Source: Deltaproteobacteria bacterium (GTDB taxonomy: Bacteria; Myxococcota; JADLHZ01). Taken from it: 64,000 nt of DNA. The notes below the pieces were generated by a model, which worked only from the letters and a program-made list of their open reading frames with translations, ran no database searches and was not told the DNA's origin. Made by a program: the position numbers and the translations under genes. Positions 10,357 through 17,659 of the stretch are shown in pieces (position 1 is the stretch's first letter; every line of letters begins with the position of its first letter). The stretch lies in assembly GCA_020848545.1 (NCBI GenBank), contig JADLHZ010000033.1, forward strand, positions 1-64,000, written 5' to 3'.

Positions 10357-10436
10357 GAAGACAATTGTCCGCGACACGTGCGCCCGCGTCAAACGCGCGT
10401 TGCAACCGGATCACGGGGCTTTTGACTAGGTCGTCC

Positions 10437-11729
10437 ATGAGCGTCGGTCGAGTCCTCGGATCAGCAGCGCGTTACGCAGAGGTTCTTCCGCGGCCAGAGG
10501 CACCGCCCCCGGTCGCGGTCGTCCCAGGCGTCTACAGCGCCCGGCCCGAGGTCGCGCCAACACATGTGCCGGCGACCCGCGCCATCGCGGTGCGGGCGCT
10601 CGTCGCGTCGCCAACGTGGGCGGCCGCCAACGCCGCCGAACGTCGGGCGCTCCTCGGCTTGCTCGATCGGCTCGACGCGGCGCCGCTCGATGCAGGCCCG
10701 TCGGCAGGACACACGGCCGGTCACAACGGCTACGACGCGTTCATCGCGCTCTGCCGGCGCCAGCGCGACGATCGGCCGCTCCTGCTCGCGCGCACGGACG
10801 GCGGCGCCACGATCCTCGACATGCTCACGCGCTTCACCGTCGATCCCGCGCTCGTCCGTCGCGTGGAGCCGCTCACGGCGGCGGCGATCTTCAGCACGCT
10901 CCTCCTCGAAGTCGCGGATCCCGATCGCATCGAGCAAGCCGAAGCCGGCACGTGCGCGGTCACGTCGCTGCAGCATCACCTCGCGGAGCACGATCCCGCC
11001 GAGTACGTGCGCGTGATGACGGACCTGATGTCCGCTGGCGCGCGCGTGACCCTGCGTGGCGGCGACGTCGTCCGGCGCGACGACAACGCGATCGTCAGCA
11101 CCGGCCGGACCACCCGCAGCGCGAGCGAGCGCGTGTTCCAGAGCGCGATGATGCAAGCCGAGCTTCCGAAGCGAGACTACGCCACGGACGGCGCGCGGGA
11201 GGGCGTGGTCGAAGAACACAGCTCGCTCTACGACTCGTTGCATCCGTTCTGGAAGATCTTGGCCGCGCTCACGATCATCTTCGCGATCATCTTCGCGCTG
11301 ATCCCGCGCCGCCGCCTCCGCGAGCCCGGCCTCGACGACGCTGGCGTCACGCACGCGGCGTCCCAGTTGTTCGGTCGTCGCTACGACACGGCGATCTTGG
11401 ACGGTGAGACCGATCGCCTCGCCTGGCTGCGTGCGCGCGTGCCCGACGGCGACTTTCGCGGGCGCGGCTGGTTCGTCGGATTGATCCCTTTCGGCAACGG
11501 CGGGGGCCACGAGATGATGATCGAGCGCATCGACTACGCCGGGCGGCCGCCGGTGCTCATTTGCAGAAATCCGTGGGGCTCATCGCCGCTCTCGGTGCGT
11601 GGCCAGCCGATCGGCGCGCCGGCCCCGGGCGACGTCGTCGTCGAAGATCCCGCGCGCGGCACCGTGCGCATCCCGCTCACCGACGCGAACTTGCGCATGT
11701 TCCACGCGGTCCATTTTCCCGTGGCGTAG
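10437..11729 (+). CDS. Papain-like cysteine-protease-fold protein with internal membrane helix
   Basis: A 430-aa protein with no N-terminal signal peptide. Residues that fit a papain-like triad are visible in the right order: Cys173 in EAGTCAVTSLQ at a helix start, His358 in GNGGGHEMMIERI, and Asn378 in CRNPWGSSP, where the Asn-Pro-Trp-Gly turn is typical of papain and C39-like folds. Unusually, a strongly hydrophobic segment (ILAALTIIFAIIFALIP, about residues 274-290) flanked by an RRRLR cluster lies between Cys and His. The N-terminal 50 residues are Pro/Ala-rich and probably disordered. The start at 10437 avoids the upstream ORF extension that overlaps the opposite gene. I cannot assign a family with certainty. 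It could be a secreted effector-type or toxin-type protease. Confidence 0.6.
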   Translation: MSVGRVLGSAARYAEVLPRPEAPPPVAVVPGVYSARPEVAPTHVPATRAIAVRALVASPTWAAANAAERRALLGLLDRLDAAPLDAGPSAGHTAGHNGYDAFIALCRRQRDDRPLLLARTDGGATILDMLTRFTVDPALVRRVEPLTAAAIFSTLLLEVADPDRIEQAEAGTCAVTSLQHHLAEHDPAEYVRVMTDLMSAGARVTLRGGDVVRRDDNAIVSTGRTTRSASERVFQSAMMQAELPKRDYATDGAREGVVEEHSSLYDSLHPFWKILAALTIIFAIIFALIPRRRLREPGLDDAGVTHAASQLFGRRYDTAILDGETDRLAWLRARVPDGDFRGRGWFVGLIPFGNGGGHEMMIERIDYAGRPPVLICRNPWGSSPLSVRGQPIGAPAPGDVVVEDPARGTVRIPLTDANLRMFHAVHFPVA

Positions 11730-11744
11730 ATACGCGGCCCGCGC

Positions 11745-13922
11745 TCAGTGCACGGCCTTCGTCGCGTCGGCCGTCACCGGGAAGCCGCGCTTCCTCATCA
11801 GGGCGTTGATGCCGGGGTCGCGGCCGCGGAACTGCTTGTAGCCCTCCGCCGGATCGATCGTATTGCCGACCGAGAACACGAACTGGCGCAGCTTGCCGGC
11901 CACGATCTTGTCGTACGCGCCCTTGCCCTCGCCGAACGCTTCGAACGCGTCTGCGGTCAGCGTGTCGCTCCACAGGTAGCTGTAGTAGCCCGCCGAGTAG
12001 CCGTCGCCCGAGAACACGTGGCCGAAGTGCGGCGTGCGGTGGCGCATGACGATCTCGCTCGGCATGCCGAGCTGCTTCAAGGTCTCCTTCTCGAACGCGT
12101 CGGGATCGATCGCCTTGTCGCCCGCCAAGTGCAGCTTCATGTCGACGAGGGCGCTCGCCAAGTACTCGACCGTCGCGAAGCCGCTGTTGAAGGTGGCCGC
12201 CTTCTTGATCTTCGCGACGAGCGCGTCCGGGATCGGCTGGCCGGTCTTCTCGTGCAGCGCGAACTTCGACAACACTTCCTTCGTGTCGAGCCAGTGCTCG
12301 AGCAACTGCGACGGAAACTCCACGTAGTCGCGCGCGACGTTCGTGCCGCTGACGGTCGGGTAGGTGACGTTGCTCGCCAAGCCGTGGAGGGCGTGGCCGA
12401 ACTCGTGGAACAAGGTGTTGGCGTCGTCCCAGCTGATCAGAATCGGCTTGCCCGCCTCGCCCTTCACGAAGTTCGCGTTGTTCGACACGATGGTCGTCAC
12501 TTCGCCCTTCATGCGCTCTTGGTTTCGGTACGCGTTCATCCACGCGCCCGACTGCTTGCCGTCGCGCGCGTAGGGATCGAAGTACCAGAGGCCGACGACC
12601 TTGCCGCCGGTGCGCTCTTTGACTTCGTAGACCGTGACGTCCGGATGATAGACCGGCACGCCCTCGATCTTCGCGAACGAGAAGTCGAAGAGCTCGCCAG
12701 CCACGTAGAAGAGCGCCTCACGCAGCTTGTCGAGCTGGAGGTACGGCTTGATCTCGTTCTCGTCGAGGTCGTACTTCGCCTTGCGAACTTTCTCGGCGTA
12801 GAAGCGATAGTCCCACGGCGCGATCTTGAACTTCGCCGTCTTCGCCGCCGCCGCTTCCTTGTCGGCGATCGCTTGCATGTCTTTGACTTCCTCGCCGACG
12901 CGAAGGACCGCCGGCTTCCACACTTGCTCCATCAGCTGCAGCGCGCGCTCGGGCGTCTTCGCCATCGCGTTCTCGAGGCGCCAGTGCGCGTGCGTCGCGT
13001 AGCCGAGGAGCTTGGCGCGCTCGGCGCGGAGCGCGAGGATCTCGCTGATGCGCTTGTTGTTGTCGTTCTTGTCGCCGTTGTCGCCGCGGTTGACGTAGTT
13101 GGTCCACACCTTCTCGCGCAGATCTCGTCGCGTCGAGAACGTGAGGAAGGGCTCCATGGCGGAGCGCGTGTTGGCGATGCGCCATTGGCCCTTCTTGCCC
13201 TTCGCCTCGGCGGCCGCGGCGGCGCCTTGCTTCACCGAGTCCGGCAAGCCGGCGAGATCGGCTTCGCTCGTGAGCTCGACGGCGATGCCTTCTTCCTCGG
13301 CGAGCACCGCTTGCGAAAACTCGGTGTAGAGCGTGGCCAAGCGCTGGTTGATGTCGGCCGTGCGCTTCTTCGCCTTCTCGTCGAGCTTGGCGCCGGCGCG
13401 GACGAAGTTCGTGTAGGCGAGCCAGCACAGGCGCTTCTGCTCGGGGTTCAGCTTGGCCTGAATCGCTTCATCTTTGTAGACGGCCTCGATGCGCGCAAAG
13501 AGCGGCGCGTTCTGCACGAGCTCGTCGGCGAAGACCGCGCGCACCGGCGCCATCTCGCGCTCGACCGCTTGGAACTCCGGCGTGCTCATCGACGAGCTCC
13601 AGATGTCGAAGAGCGTCGAGACGTCGGAGTAGGCGCGGCCCGAGTCCTCGAGCGCGACGATGGTGTTCTCGAACGACGGCTTCTCTTGGTTGAGCACCAG
13701 GCGCTCGATCTCTTTACGCTGCATGTCCATCGCCGCGTACATCGCCGGCTTGAAGTCTTGGATCTTCACGTGGTCGAAGGGCGGCACGCCGCCTTGCGGA
13801 CCGGTCCACTTCTGCAAGAGGGGGTTCGACGAGGCGGGCGTTCCTTCTGACACTTTCGCAGTCCCTTGGTTCGAGGCGCAGGCAGCGAGCAGGACGACGG
13901 CGGCGAGGCGTAGCGCGTTCAT
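11745..13922 (-). CDS. M3 family zinc oligopeptidase, lipoprotein (Dcp/OpdA-like)
   Basis: A 725-aa protein with the catalytic motif HEFGHALHGLAS (HExxH; Glu of the zinc site follows about 25 residues on, in the VEFPSQLLEHWL motif), diagnostic of M3 thimet-oligopeptidase/peptidyl-dipeptidase enzymes. The N-terminus is a lipoprotein signal (LLAACAS, Cys16), so unlike cytoplasmic OpdA/PrlC it should work in the periplasm or envelope, clipping short peptides. The helical N-terminal half (to about 330) and the catalytic C-terminal half have normal family length. GAAGGAG lies 6 nt before the ATG at 13922, deciding this start over an open frame running back to 15380. It converges on the papain-like gene with a 15-bp gap. 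Confidence 0.93.
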   Translation of the reverse strand: MNALRLAAVVLLAACASNQGTAKVSEGTPASSNPLLQKWTGPQGGVPPFDHVKIQDFKPAMYAAMDMQRKEIERLVLNQEKPSFENTIVALEDSGRAYSDVSTLFDIWSSSMSTPEFQAVEREMAPVRAVFADELVQNAPLFARIEAVYKDEAIQAKLNPEQKRLCWLAYTNFVRAGAKLDEKAKKRTADINQRLATLYTEFSQAVLAEEEGIAVELTSEADLAGLPDSVKQGAAAAAEAKGKKGQWRIANTRSAMEPFLTFSTRRDLREKVWTNYVNRGDNGDKNDNNKRISEILALRAERAKLLGYATHAHWRLENAMAKTPERALQLMEQVWKPAVLRVGEEVKDMQAIADKEAAAAKTAKFKIAPWDYRFYAEKVRKAKYDLDENEIKPYLQLDKLREALFYVAGELFDFSFAKIEGVPVYHPDVTVYEVKERTGGKVVGLWYFDPYARDGKQSGAWMNAYRNQERMKGEVTTIVSNNANFVKGEAGKPILISWDDANTLFHEFGHALHGLASNVTYPTVSGTNVARDYVEFPSQLLEHWLDTKEVLSKFALHEKTGQPIPDALVAKIKKAATFNSGFATVEYLASALVDMKLHLAGDKAIDPDAFEKETLKQLGMPSEIVMRHRTPHFGHVFSGDGYSAGYYSYLWSDTLTADAFEAFGEGKGAYDKIVAGKLRQFVFSVGNTIDPAEGYKQFRGRDPGINALMRKRGFPVTADATKAVH

Positions 13923-14048
13923 GGCAGCTCCTTCGTGAGGCGCCGCGCTAGACCGCGATGGCGTGGGGGTCAACCCGGCGTGCGCGATCGTCTTGTCATG
14001 CCGCGTCATTCGGCCTAGTGCCTCGGTGGCGTCCTCGGGGCGCCGCCG

Positions 14049-15455
14049 ATGCTCAAACGCCACAACCGCTTCTTCGTCTCGCTGCTCTTTCTCCACGACG
14101 TGTCGATGGTGGTGGCCGCGTTTTCGCTCGCCTACTACGTGCGCTTCTCGTTCCCGGATTTCTTTCCCTTCGACGTCATGAGTGATCCGAAGGACGCGCA
14201 GCAGTTCTTCTTCGTCTGCCTCGGCGCCTGGCCGCTCGCGGCGCAGCTCGCCGGCCTCTATCGCTCGCAGCGCACGAACTCCGTGACCGGCGAGCTCTAT
14301 CGGATCTTCCGCGCGAGCGTGACGTCGATCGTCGCGGTCGTCACCTTCGCGTACTTCTTCTTCGGCCCGCAGCGCTTCTCGCGTGGCGTGCTCTTGCTCT
14401 TCGCGTTCATCTCGTTCGTGCTCGTGGCGGGCGGGCGCTACAGCTTTCGCCGCTTCCTTCGCACGATGCGCGCGCGCGGCTTCAACCTGCGCTACCTCAC
14501 CGTCGTCGGCACCGGCGAGCTCGCGCGCAAGGTGATCCGCACGGTGCACGATCACAGCGAGCTCGGCCTGCGCGTCCAAGGCGCCATCGCCACCGGCCGC
14601 CACGGCGTCCCGCGCCGGGTGGAGGACGTGCCGGTGCTCGGCGTCGTCGAAGACGTGGCGACGATCCTGCGCACCCATCCGTGCGACCAAGTGGTGATCG
14701 CGCTGCCGGTCACCGAGCTGCATGCGCTGAAGGCGTTGATGGACCGGCTGAGCCTCGAGACCGTCGACGTGCGCGTCGTGCCCGATCTCTACCAGTACGC
14801 GACCCTCGGCCGCGGCGTCGAAGAGTTCGCGGGCTTGCCGATCATCTCGCTGCAAGACGCGCCGATCTACGGCTGGAACTCGGTGCTGAAGCGTTTCTTC
14901 GACGTGCTCTTCAGCACGACTGTGCTCGTGGGGCTGGCGCCGGTGTTGCTGCTCATCGCGCTCATCGTCAAGCTGTCGAGCAAGGGTCCCGTGCTCTACC
15001 TGCAAGAGCGCATGGGCCTCGATGGTCGCGTCTTCTCGATGTACAAGTTCCGCACGATGCGCCTGGACGCCGAGCACGACGGCCAAGCGCGCATGGCCGA
15101 TCGGCACGATCCGCGGCGCACGCCGATCGGGAGCTTCCTGCGCACGCTCTCGCTCGACGAGCTGCCGCAGTTCGTCAACGTCCTGAAGGGTGACATGAGC
15201 GTGGTCGGTCCGCGCCCGGAGCGGCCGTCGTTCATCGAGGACTTCAAGCACCAAATTCCGAAGTACCACTTGCGCCACAAGATGAAGGCGGGCGTCACCG
15301 GCTGGGCGCAGATCCACGGCCTGCGCGGGCAGACATCGATCGCGCGGCGCATCGAATACGATCTCTATTACATCGAGCACTGGTCGTTGATGCTCGACTT
15401 GAAGATCGTGCTTCGGACGATCTTCGGCGGGTTCTTGTCGAAGAATGCGTACTGA
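14049..15455 (+). CDS. Undecaprenyl-phosphate glycosyl-1-phosphate transferase (exopolysaccharide priming enzyme, WcaJ/WbaP-type)
   Basis: A 468-aa polyisoprenyl-phosphate hexose-1-phosphate transferase that loads the first sugar phosphate onto undecaprenyl phosphate for exopolysaccharide or O-antigen assembly. Four N-terminal helices (about 10-130), a cytoplasmic CoA-binding-like Rossmann segment (TVVGTGELARKVI, near 154), and a membrane re-entrant helix (KRFFDVLFSTTVLVGLAPVLLLIALIVKL) precede the catalytic domain. That domain has GPVLYLQERMGLDGRVFSMYKFRTM, SLDELPQFVNVLKGDMSVVGPRPE and VTGWAQIHGLRGQT, all family signatures; the Asp-Glu of LDEL is catalytic. No other polysaccharide genes flank it, which is usual for orphan priming enzymes. 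Confidence 0.93.
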   Translation: MLKRHNRFFVSLLFLHDVSMVVAAFSLAYYVRFSFPDFFPFDVMSDPKDAQQFFFVCLGAWPLAAQLAGLYRSQRTNSVTGELYRIFRASVTSIVAVVTFAYFFFGPQRFSRGVLLLFAFISFVLVAGGRYSFRRFLRTMRARGFNLRYLTVVGTGELARKVIRTVHDHSELGLRVQGAIATGRHGVPRRVEDVPVLGVVEDVATILRTHPCDQVVIALPVTELHALKALMDRLSLETVDVRVVPDLYQYATLGRGVEEFAGLPIISLQDAPIYGWNSVLKRFFDVLFSTTVLVGLAPVLLLIALIVKLSSKGPVLYLQERMGLDGRVFSMYKFRTMRLDAEHDGQARMADRHDPRRTPIGSFLRTLSLDELPQFVNVLKGDMSVVGPRPERPSFIEDFKHQIPKYHLRHKMKAGVTGWAQIHGLRGQTSIARRIEYDLYYIEHWSLMLDLKIVLRTIFGGFLSKNAY

Positions 15456-15462
15456 GCGGTGA

Positions 15463-16257
15463 TCAGAGCCCGAAACGAATGAAGCCGGCGACCACCGGTC
15501 CGCTCATCGCGCGGTAGTCCATGCTCGCGCGCGGGCCGCCGATCGCGAAGCGGTAGCCGCCGTCGATGCCGAGCGCGAGCCACTTCAACGGACGAAATTC
15601 CACGTTGGCGTGCGGCTCGGCGGCGAAAAGGCTGCCGTACTCCAAGCCGCCGTCGCGCGCGTAGCCGTAGGCGCCGCCGCCGAGCAGCGCGCCGACGCCG
15701 ATGCGGATGAAGCGGTGGTTCAAGACGAGCACGGTCGTGTCGATGCCGCCGTACGCGAGGCCGGCATCGGCGTTGTCCGCTCCGGCGCCGCGCGCGTAGA
15801 GCACGTTGAGCGTGACGCCGATTTGCACGCGCTCCCTGACCAGGCCGCCGAGCGAGAGCGACGCGACGCCGCCCGAGCGCCGGTTCAAGAGCGTCCAACC
15901 GAGGCGCGGCTCGGCGTAGAACGATCGCTTGCGCACCGGCGCATCGCACGGCTCGGGGCGCACGTCGCAGGTCGGGCAGGGCTCCACGTTGACGACCACC
16001 GGTTGCTGCGGCCAATTCGTCGGCTGCATTCTCGCGGCGCGTTCTTCGTCGCGCCGGCTTCGCCACTTCTGCGCGAACGCTTTGGCCTCTTCGCGCTTGC
16101 GATCCTTCAACGCACGGATGCGCGCGCGGGCCGCCTCCATGTCGGCTTCGAGCGAGGCCTCGACGCGCTCGCGCTCGGCGGTCTGATCGTCCTCGGAGTC
16201 CTCGGCGAACGCAGGCAGAGAAAAGAGCAGGGTACAAAGGGCAACGAGACGCGGCAT
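15463..16257 (-). CDS. Outer-membrane-type beta-barrel hypothetical protein with charged N-terminal helix
   Basis: A 264-aa protein with a Sec signal peptide (MPRLVALCTLLFSLPAFA). A strongly charged alpha-helical region (about 20-75, Glu/Arg/Lys/Ala-rich, coiled-coil-like) follows. A CPTCDVRPEPC segment near residue 95 could bind metal or form disulfides. The C-terminal 150 residues alternate polar and hydrophobic positions with Gly and aromatics and end in Phe-Gly-Leu, as expected for a small outer-membrane barrel. AAAGGAGC about 7 nt before the ATG supports the start. It is divergent from the sigma-factor operon and convergent with the priming glycosyltransferase (7-bp gap). No specific function can be named. 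Confidence 0.7.
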   Translation of the reverse strand: MPRLVALCTLLFSLPAFAEDSEDDQTAERERVEASLEADMEAARARIRALKDRKREEAKAFAQKWRSRRDEERAARMQPTNWPQQPVVVNVEPCPTCDVRPEPCDAPVRKRSFYAEPRLGWTLLNRRSGGVASLSLGGLVRERVQIGVTLNVLYARGAGADNADAGLAYGGIDTTVLVLNHRFIRIGVGALLGGGAYGYARDGGLEYGSLFAAEPHANVEFRPLKWLALGIDGGYRFAIGGPRASMDYRAMSGPVVAGFIRFGL

Positions 16258-16301
16258 GTGCGCGCTCCTTTCGCCCTCTCCAACACCGGGTGTTTCATGG
16301 G

Positions 16302-16341
16302 GTGTCACTTCGTGATCCGGGTCACATGCGCTAGGTGACAC
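16302..16341. promoter_or_regulatory. GTGTCAC...GTGACAC inverted repeat ahead of the sigma-factor operon
   Basis: GTGTCAC (16302-16308) and its exact complement GTGACAC (16335-16341) are separated by 26 bp, between the divergent outer-membrane-type gene and the sigma-factor gene. The spacing would place the two half-sites about three helical turns apart. It may be a regulator site or an autoregulated ECF promoter element; short repeats this size also occur by chance. Confidence 0.3.
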
Positions 16342-16380
16342 ATTTCTTGGGCGCCGGTGTTGTATGGCGCGAGCGACGAA

Positions 16381-16905
16381 ATGGTCGACGTCGAAACGCT
16401 CTATAGAACCTACGGGCCGATGGTGCTTCGGCGATGCCGGCGTCTGCTCCGGGACGAAGGGCGCGCGCTCGACGCGATGCAGGACACCTTCGTGCAGGTC
16501 CTGCGCTACGAAAAGAGCCTCGACGCCGAAGCGCCGTCGTCCTTGCTCTATCGGATCGCGACCAACGTGAGCCTGAACAAGCTGCGCAGCGAGCGGCGAA
16601 AGCCCACGGGCGATAGCGCGACGGCGGAAGGGGAGAGCATCGTGGAGAAGTTGATCTCGCACACCGACAGCGAAAGCGCCGGCATCGCCCGCATGATGCT
16701 CGACAAATTGTTCGCCAAGGAGACGCCGAGCACGCTCGAGATGGCGGTGTTCCACCTACATGACGGGATGACACTCGAAGAAGTCGCCGAGCTTACCGGC
16801 CTGAGTGTTTCAGGTGTACGTAAACGGCTGCGTGGATTGCGTGAGCGCTTGGCCGAGCTCGAAGGTACGGCGGTGGGAGAAGGAGCGGGCGATGAGCGCC
16901 ATTGA
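16381..16905 (+). CDS. ECF-type RNA polymerase sigma factor
   Basis: A 174-aa sigma-70 family protein with both ECF regions. Region 2 runs from LYRTYGPMVLRRCRRLL through ALDAMQDTFVQVLRY (the -10 recognition helix), and a linker is followed by region 4 with TLEEVAELTGLSVSGVRKRLRGLRERL (the -35-binding helix-turn-helix). Start: ATG 16381 gives a normal region 2 N-terminus; GTG 16357 upstream is also open. The next gene starts 14 bp before this stop, so the two are translationally coupled, the classic sigma/regulator arrangement. The sigma factor probably drives its own operon, including the caspase-like gene. Confidence 0.9.
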   Translation: MVDVETLYRTYGPMVLRRCRRLLRDEGRALDAMQDTFVQVLRYEKSLDAEAPSSLLYRIATNVSLNKLRSERRKPTGDSATAEGESIVEKLISHTDSESAGIARMMLDKLFAKETPSTLEMAVFHLHDGMTLEEVAELTGLSVSGVRKRLRGLRERLAELEGTAVGEGAGDERH

Positions 16906-17659
16906 ATCTGAACCGAGCGATCTCGTGCTCGAACGCTTCGTGCTCGGCGAGCTCGACGCCGTTCGTGCGGCCGCCATCGAGAGACGGAAGAACGAGCCGG
17001 AGATCCGCGGGCGGATCGAAGCGATTCGCCGGTCGAACGAGGAGATTCTGCGAGCGCATCGGCCAGAGGTCATCGTCCGCCAGATCGAGAGGCGGCGTGC
17101 TCCGAAGCGTCGTGGGCTCGCGATGTCGCTTTCGTTTGCTGCGACGGCGGCGCTCGCGGTGATGGTCGTGATGATGATCCCGCGCGCCGACGATCCCACC
17201 GAGCGCACGAAGGGCCTCGCGCCGCACGTCCTCGCGTGGCGCAAGACCGCGGGAGAGCCGGAAGCGCTGCTGCCGGGATCGCTCACGAAGCAAGGCGACG
17301 TCCTGCAGCTCGGCTACGTCGCCGCCGGCGCGCGCTACGGCGTCATCGCCTCGCTCGACGGCCGCGGCCACGCGACGCTGCACTTTCCGGCCGAGTCCGA
17401 GCTGAGCACGCGCCTCTCGACCGACGGCGGCGCGATCCTCCTCGACGAGGCCTACGAGCTCGACGACGCGCCGACCTTCGAGCGCTTCTTCTTCGTCACG
17501 TCCAACGAGCCGCTCGACGCCGCGCGCGTGGTGGAAGCGCTGCACCGACTCGGTGAGCAGAGCGACGCCGGCCTGCGCGGCGTGCCGATCCTGCCCGGCA
17601 AGACCGCGGTCCATACCTTCGTCGTGCTGAAGGACAGCGAAGACAAGGACACGCCATGA
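16892..17659 (+). CDS. Single-pass membrane regulator (anti-sigma-like) with DUF4384-like periplasmic domain
   Basis: A 255-aa protein preceded by AAGGAG and overlapping the sigma gene by 14 bp. An acidic and basic helical N-terminal part (residues 1-72, LERFVLGELDAVRAAAIE, resembling the zinc-less anti-sigma helices) faces the cytoplasm. One transmembrane helix (about 76-97) leads to an outside domain of about 150 residues. That domain contains LTKQGDVLQLGYVAAGARYGVI and DGRGHATLHFP, close to the DUF4384 pattern found in stress-linked and caspase-associated proteins. Position and topology support an anti-sigma role that responds to an envelope signal; this is inference, as no conserved ZAS motif is present. 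Confidence 0.75.
   Translation: MSAIESEPSDLVLERFVLGELDAVRAAAIERRKNEPEIRGRIEAIRRSNEEILRAHRPEVIVRQIERRRAPKRRGLAMSLSFAATAALAVMVVMMIPRADDPTERTKGLAPHVLAWRKTAGEPEALLPGSLTKQGDVLQLGYVAAGARYGVIASLDGRGHATLHFPAESELSTRLSTDGGAILLDEAYELDDAPTFERFFFVTSNEPLDAARVVEALHRLGEQSDAGLRGVPILPGKTAVHTFVVLKDSEDKDTP

Noticed and set aside
13923-15380. Extension of the M3 peptidase frame to 15380
   Set aside because: It runs antisense through the glycosyltransferase gene; the lipoprotein signal and GAAGGAG at 13922 define the real start.
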